From assembly GCA_934203105.1 (NCBI GenBank), contig CAKPYQ010000005.1, forward strand, positions 1 through 64,000: a stretch of 64,000 nucleotides of DNA. Reading direction: 5' to 3'. Position 1 is the first letter of the stretch, and each line of letters opens with the position of its first letter. Made by a program: the position numbers and the translations under genes. Positions 60,654-64,000 of the stretch are shown here, piece after piece. This stretch comes from an uncultured Alphaproteobacteria bacterium (GTDB taxonomy: Bacteria > Pseudomonadota > Alphaproteobacteria > CAAHEQ01 > UBA3637). The notes under the pieces are model-generated. The model was not told the origin of the DNA, ran no database searches, and saw only the letters and a list, made by a program, of their open reading frames with translations.

Positions 60654-60932
60654 ATGACTCGTTCAATTTGGAAAGGTCCTTTTGTTGACGGATATCTGTT
60701 CAAAAAAGCAGAAGCAGCTCATGCAGCCGGCCGTCACGAAGTGATTAAAACATGGTCTCGTCGTTCAACAATTTTGCCTGAATTTGTAGGCTTGACATTT
60801 GGTGTACATAATGGTAAAAAATTCATTCCGGTATTAGTGACCGAAAATATGGTTGGTCACAAGTTCGGTGAATTTGCACCGACTCGTACATTCAACGGCC
60901 ATACAGCAGGCGACAAGAAAGCAAAGGTTTAA
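60654..60932 (+). CDS. rpsS: 30S ribosomal protein S19
   Basis: S19 binds 16S rRNA in the 30S head with S13. The 92-residue sequence is standard (TRSIWKGPFVDGYLFKKAEA, KTWSRRSTILPEFVGLTFGV, GHKFGEFAPTRTFNGH). AGGAGAG precedes the ATG; the stop overlaps the rplV ATG by 1 nt. Confidence 0.98.
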   Translation: MTRSIWKGPFVDGYLFKKAEAAHAAGRHEVIKTWSRRSTILPEFVGLTFGVHNGKKFIPVLVTENMVGHKFGEFAPTRTFNGHTAGDKKAKV

Positions 60933-61303
60933 TGACGATGGTTGAAGTAAAAGTAAAAAAAGAAGCAATGGCTAAAGCTCGTGCAATCCGCACAAGTCCG
61001 CGTAAGTTAAATTTAGTTGCCGCTTCGATTCGTGGTATGGCAGTTGGAAAAGCTTTGTCTGAATTGACATTTTCCAAACGTCGTGTAGCCCAAGATGTGA
61101 AAAAAGTTCTGATGAGCGCTATTGCAAATGCAGAAAACAATCATAACTTGGATGTGGATCGTCTGATCGTAGCAGAAAGCTATGTCGGAAAAGCGATGAT
61201 TATGAAACGTTATCATGCGATGGCAAAAGGCCGCGCTGGTCGTATCATCAAAGCGTTTTCGAATTTGACGATTGTCGTGCGTGAAAAAGAGGAGAAAGTC
61301 TAA
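60932..61303 (+). CDS. rplV: 50S ribosomal protein L22
   Basis: L22 lines the exit tunnel with L4. ARAIRTSPRKLNLVAASIRG and the hairpin RYHAMAKGRAGRIIKAFSNL are intact in 123 residues. The TAATG overlap with rpsS supports the start at 60,932; an ATG 6 nt later is possible. Its stop overlaps rpsC by 1 nt. Confidence 0.97.
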   Translation: MTMVEVKVKKEAMAKARAIRTSPRKLNLVAASIRGMAVGKALSELTFSKRRVAQDVKKVLMSAIANAENNHNLDVDRLIVAESYVGKAMIMKRYHAMAKGRAGRIIKAFSNLTIVVREKEEKV

Positions 61304-61974
61304 TGGGGCAGAAAGTTAATCCAAATGGTCTGCGTTTAGGCATCAATAAAACTTGGGATTCTCGTTGGTATGCCAGCAAGAAAGATTATGCCAAGTTGTT
61401 GCACGAAGACTTAAAAATCCGTGAATTTATCATGGACAAATTGGCAGCCGCAGGTATCAGTCGCGTTGTGATTGAACGTCCGGCTCAAAAAGCAAGAGTG
61501 ACAATTTATTCGGCTCGTCCGGGTGTTGTAATTGGTAAGAAAGGTCAAGATATTGACGGATTGAAAAATCAATTGCAAAAAATTACCGGTTCTGAAGTCA
61601 GTTTAAATATTGTCGAAGTTCGTAAACCGGAACTGGACGCAACATTGGTTGCGGACGGCATTGCACAACAATTGGAAAAACGTGTGTCTTTCCGTCGTGC
61701 GATGAAACGTGCAGTTCAATCCGCTTTGCGTTTAGGCGCTCAAGGTATTCGTATCACTTGCGGTGGTCGTTTGGGCGGTGCGGAAATTGCGCGTGTGGAA
61801 TGGTATCGTGAAGGACGTGTTCCTTTGCATACATTACGTGCTGATGTAGATTATGGAACAGCGACAGCGCACACAGCGTACGGTTGTTGTGGTATTAAAG
61901 TCTGGATTTTCAAAGGTGAAATCATGGCTCATGACCCAATGGCGTCCGAAAAGCGCGTAGCTGACCAACATTAA
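61303..61974 (+). CDS. rpsC: 30S ribosomal protein S3
   Basis: S3 forms the mRNA entry tunnel with S4 and S5. The 223-residue protein has GQKVNPNGLRLGINKTWDSR at the N-terminus, the KH domain (RPGVVIGKKGQDIDGLKNQL) near residue 69, and the C-terminal GRLGGAEIARVEWYREGRVP near residue 157. AGGAGA precedes the ATG within rplV. Confidence 0.98.
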   Translation: MGQKVNPNGLRLGINKTWDSRWYASKKDYAKLLHEDLKIREFIMDKLAAAGISRVVIERPAQKARVTIYSARPGVVIGKKGQDIDGLKNQLQKITGSEVSLNIVEVRKPELDATLVADGIAQQLEKRVSFRRAMKRAVQSALRLGAQGIRITCGGRLGGAEIARVEWYREGRVPLHTLRADVDYGTATAHTAYGCCGIKVWIFKGEIMAHDPMASEKRVADQH

Positions 61975-61992
61975 AGAAAGGGCTATTGAAAA

Positions 61993-62415
61993 ATGTTAAG
62001 TCCAAAAAGAACAAAGTTTCGTAAGCAATTTAAAGGCCGTATTCACGGCTTGACAAAAGGTGCTTCGACCCTTGATTTCGGTTCTTTCGGTTTGAAAGCT
62101 TTGGAACCGGAACGTGTGACTGCGCGTCAAATTGAAGCAGCTCGTCGTGCAATTTCCCGTGCGATGAAGCGTCAAGGTAAAATGTGGATTCGTATTTTCC
62201 CGGACGTTCCTGTTTCGAAAAAGCCGCCTGAAGTACGTCAAGGTAAAGGTAAAGGTTCAGTAGAATTCTGGGCATGCCGTGTCAAACCGGGTCGGATTAT
62301 GTTTGAAATCGACGGTGTATCGGAAGAAGTCGCTCGCGAAGCGTTCGATTTAGCCGCTGCCAAATTGCCGATTAAGACAAAGTTCGTCACTCGTCTTGCA
62401 AGTGAAGAGGTTTAA
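61993..62415 (+). CDS. rplP: 50S ribosomal protein L16
   Basis: L16 helps shape the tRNA A and P sites. The 140-residue protein is canonical: MLSPKRTKFRKQFKGRIHGL at the start, VSKKPPEVRQGKGKGSVEFW near residue 75. AAAGAAAGGG precedes the ATG, 18 nt after rpsC. Confidence 0.98.
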   Translation: MLSPKRTKFRKQFKGRIHGLTKGASTLDFGSFGLKALEPERVTARQIEAARRAISRAMKRQGKMWIRIFPDVPVSKKPPEVRQGKGKGSVEFWACRVKPGRIMFEIDGVSEEVAREAFDLAAAKLPIKTKFVTRLASEEV

Positions 62416-62417
62416 TT

Positions 62418-62621
62418 ATGGTTAAAGTAAATGATTTAAGAGCAAAGTCTGATGAACAATTGGCCGAAATGGTACAAGAGTTGAATAAAGAGGCTTTGAA
62501 TTTGCGCTTTTCACAAGCGACCGGACAGTTGGCGAATACAGCTCGTCGCCGTCAAGTTCGTCGTGAAATCGCAGCAATCAAGACGATTCAAAGTGAACGT
62601 CTGACAAAGAAAGGGGAATAA
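62418..62621 (+). CDS. rpmC: 50S ribosomal protein L29
   Basis: L29 sits beside L23 at the tunnel exit. This 67-residue, two-helix protein (DLRAKSDEQLAEMVQELNKE, FSQATGQLANTARRRQVRRE) starts 2 nt after rplP, with GAAGAGG inside the rplP end as its ribosome-binding site. Confidence 0.97.
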   Translation: MVKVNDLRAKSDEQLAEMVQELNKEALNLRFSQATGQLANTARRRQVRREIAAIKTIQSERLTKKGE

Positions 62622-62624
62622 GAC

Positions 62625-62867
62625 ATGCCAAAACGTATATTACAAGGCGTTGTCGTCAGTGACAAAATGGATAAGACGGTTGTGGTTCGTGTGGAACGCC
62701 GTGTTATGCACCCTGTTTACAAAAAATACATCAAGAGCAGCAAAAATTATCATGCTCATGATGAAAACAATACGTGCAAAGTCGGTGACGTTGTTCGTAT
62801 TGAAGAGTGCCGTCCGGTTTCAAAGACCGTATCTTGGGTCGTTGTAAATGAAGCGGCAGAACAATAA
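62625..62867 (+). CDS. rpsQ: 30S ribosomal protein S17
   Basis: S17 is an OB-fold 16S rRNA-binding protein. The 80 residues are typical (PKRILQGVVVSDKMDKTVVV, GDVVRIEECRPVSKTVSWVV). It starts 3 nt after rpmC, with GGGGA upstream. Confidence 0.98.
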   Translation: MPKRILQGVVVSDKMDKTVVVRVERRVMHPVYKKYIKSSKNYHAHDENNTCKVGDVVRIEECRPVSKTVSWVVVNEAAEQ

Positions 62868-62887
62868 ACAAGTAAGAGGAAAGCTAA

Positions 62888-63256
62888 ATGATTCAAATTA
62901 GTACTAACTTGGATGTGGCTGACAACTCCGGCGCTCGCCGCGTCAGCTGCATTAAGGTCCTCGGTGGCTCAAAGCGTAAGGTTGCATCTGTGGGCGACGT
63001 TATCGTTGTTTCCATTAAAGAAGCAATACCACGCGGGCGTGTTAAAAAAGGTGATGTTGCTCGTGCCGTCATCGTTCGTACGAAAAAAGAAATTCGTCGT
63101 GCTGATGGTTCTGCAATTCGCTTTGACAGCAATGCCGCCGTTTTGATTAACAAAGATGGCGAGCCTATCGGTACCCGTATTTTTGGACCGGTGACTCGTG
63201 AATTAAGAGCGAAGAACTATATGAAAATTATTTCTTTGGCTCCGGAGGTCTTATAA
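62888..63256 (+). CDS. rplN: 50S ribosomal protein L14
   Basis: L14 forms an intersubunit bridge and binds L19. The 122-residue sequence is canonical (MIQISTNLDVADNSGARRVS, GTRIFGPVTRELRAKNYMKI, ending SLAPEVL). AAGAGGAAAG precedes the ATG. The stop overlaps rplX by 1 nt (TAATG), and its last codons contain the rplX ribosome-binding site GGAGG. Confidence 0.98.
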   Translation: MIQISTNLDVADNSGARRVSCIKVLGGSKRKVASVGDVIVVSIKEAIPRGRVKKGDVARAVIVRTKKEIRRADGSAIRFDSNAAVLINKDGEPIGTRIFGPVTRELRAKNYMKIISLAPEVL

Positions 63257-63567
63257 TGTCTATGAAAATTAAAAAAGGTGATAAAGTTATCGTTATCACA
63301 GGAAAAGACAAAGGCAAAACCGGTGAAGTGACCAAAGTTATGCCGAAAGACAACAAAGTTGTTGTTGCTGGCGTGAATATGGCCAAACGTCACCAAAAGC
63401 CAAGTCAAGAAAATGCGGGCGGCATTATCGAAAAAGAAATGCCAATCCATGTTTCCAATGTTGCACTCGTAGATCCGAAGTCCGGCAAAGCAACGCGCGT
63501 TGCAATGCGGATTGAAGAAGGTGGACGCAAAGTTCGCGTTGCGAAGCGTTCCGGCGATGTAATTTAA
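63256..63567 (+). CDS. rplX: 50S ribosomal protein L24
   Basis: L24 initiates 50S assembly. This 103-residue KOW-fold protein has KIKKGDKVIVITGKDKGKTG near its start and NMAKRHQKPSQENAGGIIEK in the middle. GGAGG within rplN drives its translation. Confidence 0.98.
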   Translation: MSMKIKKGDKVIVITGKDKGKTGEVTKVMPKDNKVVVAGVNMAKRHQKPSQENAGGIIEKEMPIHVSNVALVDPKSGKATRVAMRIEEGGRKVRVAKRSGDVI

Positions 63568-63583
63568 GGTGTAGGAGTTTAAA

Positions 63584-64000
63584 ATGTCTCGATTAAAAGA
63601 TTTATATGAAAATCAAATCCGCGCTTCTTTGAAAAAAGAATTCGGATATACAAATGAGATGGAAATTCCAAAACTGGAAAAAATCGTCTTAAATATGGGT
63701 GTCGGCGAAGCGACAGAAGACAGAAAAGCATTAGATGGCGCTGTCAAAGATATGACTGCGATTGCGGGTCAAAAACCTGTTTTATGTCATGCGAAGAAGT
63801 CTGTTGCCGGTTTCAAAGTCCGTGAAGGTATGCCGATTGGCTGCAAAGTGACTTTGCGTAGAGAAAAAATGTACGAATTCCTGGATCGTTTGATTACAAC
63901 GGCTATGCCGCGTATTCGCGACTTCCGTGGAATTTCCGGTAAAAGCTTTGATGGTCACGGTAATTTCGCTTTTGGTATCAAAGAACAAATTATTTTCCTT
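63584..64000 (+). CDS. rplE: 50S ribosomal protein L5 (3' end outside window)
   Basis: L5 binds 5S rRNA and contacts P-site tRNA. From ATG 63,584 (behind TAGGAG) the frame is open to the window edge, giving 139 residues of an expected ~180-185. KIVLNMGVGEATEDRKALDG, GQKPVLCHAKKSVAGFKVRE and MPRIRDFRGISGKSFDGHGN FAFGI are diagnostic. It is cut by the edge, not broken. Confidence 0.98.
   Translation, partial: MSRLKDLYENQIRASLKKEFGYTNEMEIPKLEKIVLNMGVGEATEDRKALDGAVKDMTAIAGQKPVLCHAKKSVAGFKVREGMPIGCKVTLRREKMYEFLDRLITTAMPRIRDFRGISGKSFDGHGNFAFGIKEQIIFL

Noticed and set aside
1..64000. CRISPR array, insertion sequence, prophage or restriction system
   Set aside because: No regularly spaced direct repeats, transposase, integrase, phage structural or methyltransferase/endonuclease genes were seen; TrmL and RmuC are housekeeping.

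Overview
The window reads as the chromosome of an uncultured, anaerobic or microaerophilic, fermentative alphaproteobacterium. Protein families point to Alphaproteobacteria: a HemY/mitofilin-like pair, MreBCD-PBP2-RodA, an alphaproteobacterial-type DnaN N-terminus and L3 with an acidic C-terminal tail. Base composition is moderately low in G+C, with heavy use of TTG for leucine. A homodimeric pyruvate:ferredoxin oxidoreductase and a GTP-type PEP carboxykinase suggest anaerobic central metabolism. My best guess from memory is a gut-associated lineage such as the RF32-like alphaproteobacteria; this is an inference, not a measured placement.

Layout. 1-6.3 kb: end of rpoB and all of rpoC, closed by a terminator. 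6.3-13.7 kb: one long transcription unit of PEP carboxykinase, uvrC, pgsA, a family-10 (fucosyltransferase-like) glycosyltransferase, a family-9 heptosyltransferase and a heptose-7-phosphate kinase, closed by a terminator. 13.7-17 kb (minus strand): a RibD/DHFR-like reductase; and a mitofilin-like protein, HemY-like protein and TrmL in one run. 17.1-22.7 kb: the rod-shape operon mreB-mreC-mreD-mrdA-rodA. 22.7-24.3 kb: TlpA-like thioredoxin, a 39-residue lipoprotein and a PAS/degenerate-GGDEF protein. 24.4-28.5 kb: an unusual four-gene operon (exported Sel1-like protein, flavodoxin-ferredoxin fusion, cysteine-bearing membrane protein, unknown). 28.5-35 kb: outer-membrane barrel, unknown proteins, a Lon-related protease with an exported partner, and a membrane coiled-coil protein. 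35-39.9 kb: dnaN-recF-gyrB. 39.9-43.7 kb: a three-gene operon of unknown proteins that appear to share an alpha-helical domain and a common C-terminal Gly-Arg ending. 43.7-57 kb: pheST, rpmI-rplT, NUDIX, pyrG, rmuC, a D-Ala-D-Ala-dipeptidase-like gene, two acetyltransferases and nifJ. 57.1-57.8 kb: a gene-free stretch with repeats, a strong promoter and a structured leader. 57.8-64 kb: the S10 ribosomal operon from rpsJ into rplE, cut by the window edge.

The most promising undescribed system is the three-gene operon at 39,927-43,667. It has an exact TTGACA-17-TATACT promoter and bidirectional terminators on both sides. Its three membrane-anchored or exported proteins match no family I recognise, and I read them as paralogous to each other. 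Second is the redox-looking operon at 24,441-28,514. Promoter reading was productive here: many genes have a -35/-10 pair at exactly 17 bp, and the -35 is often embedded in GCTTG[A/C]. No rRNA, tRNA, CRISPR array, transposase or prophage gene was seen.
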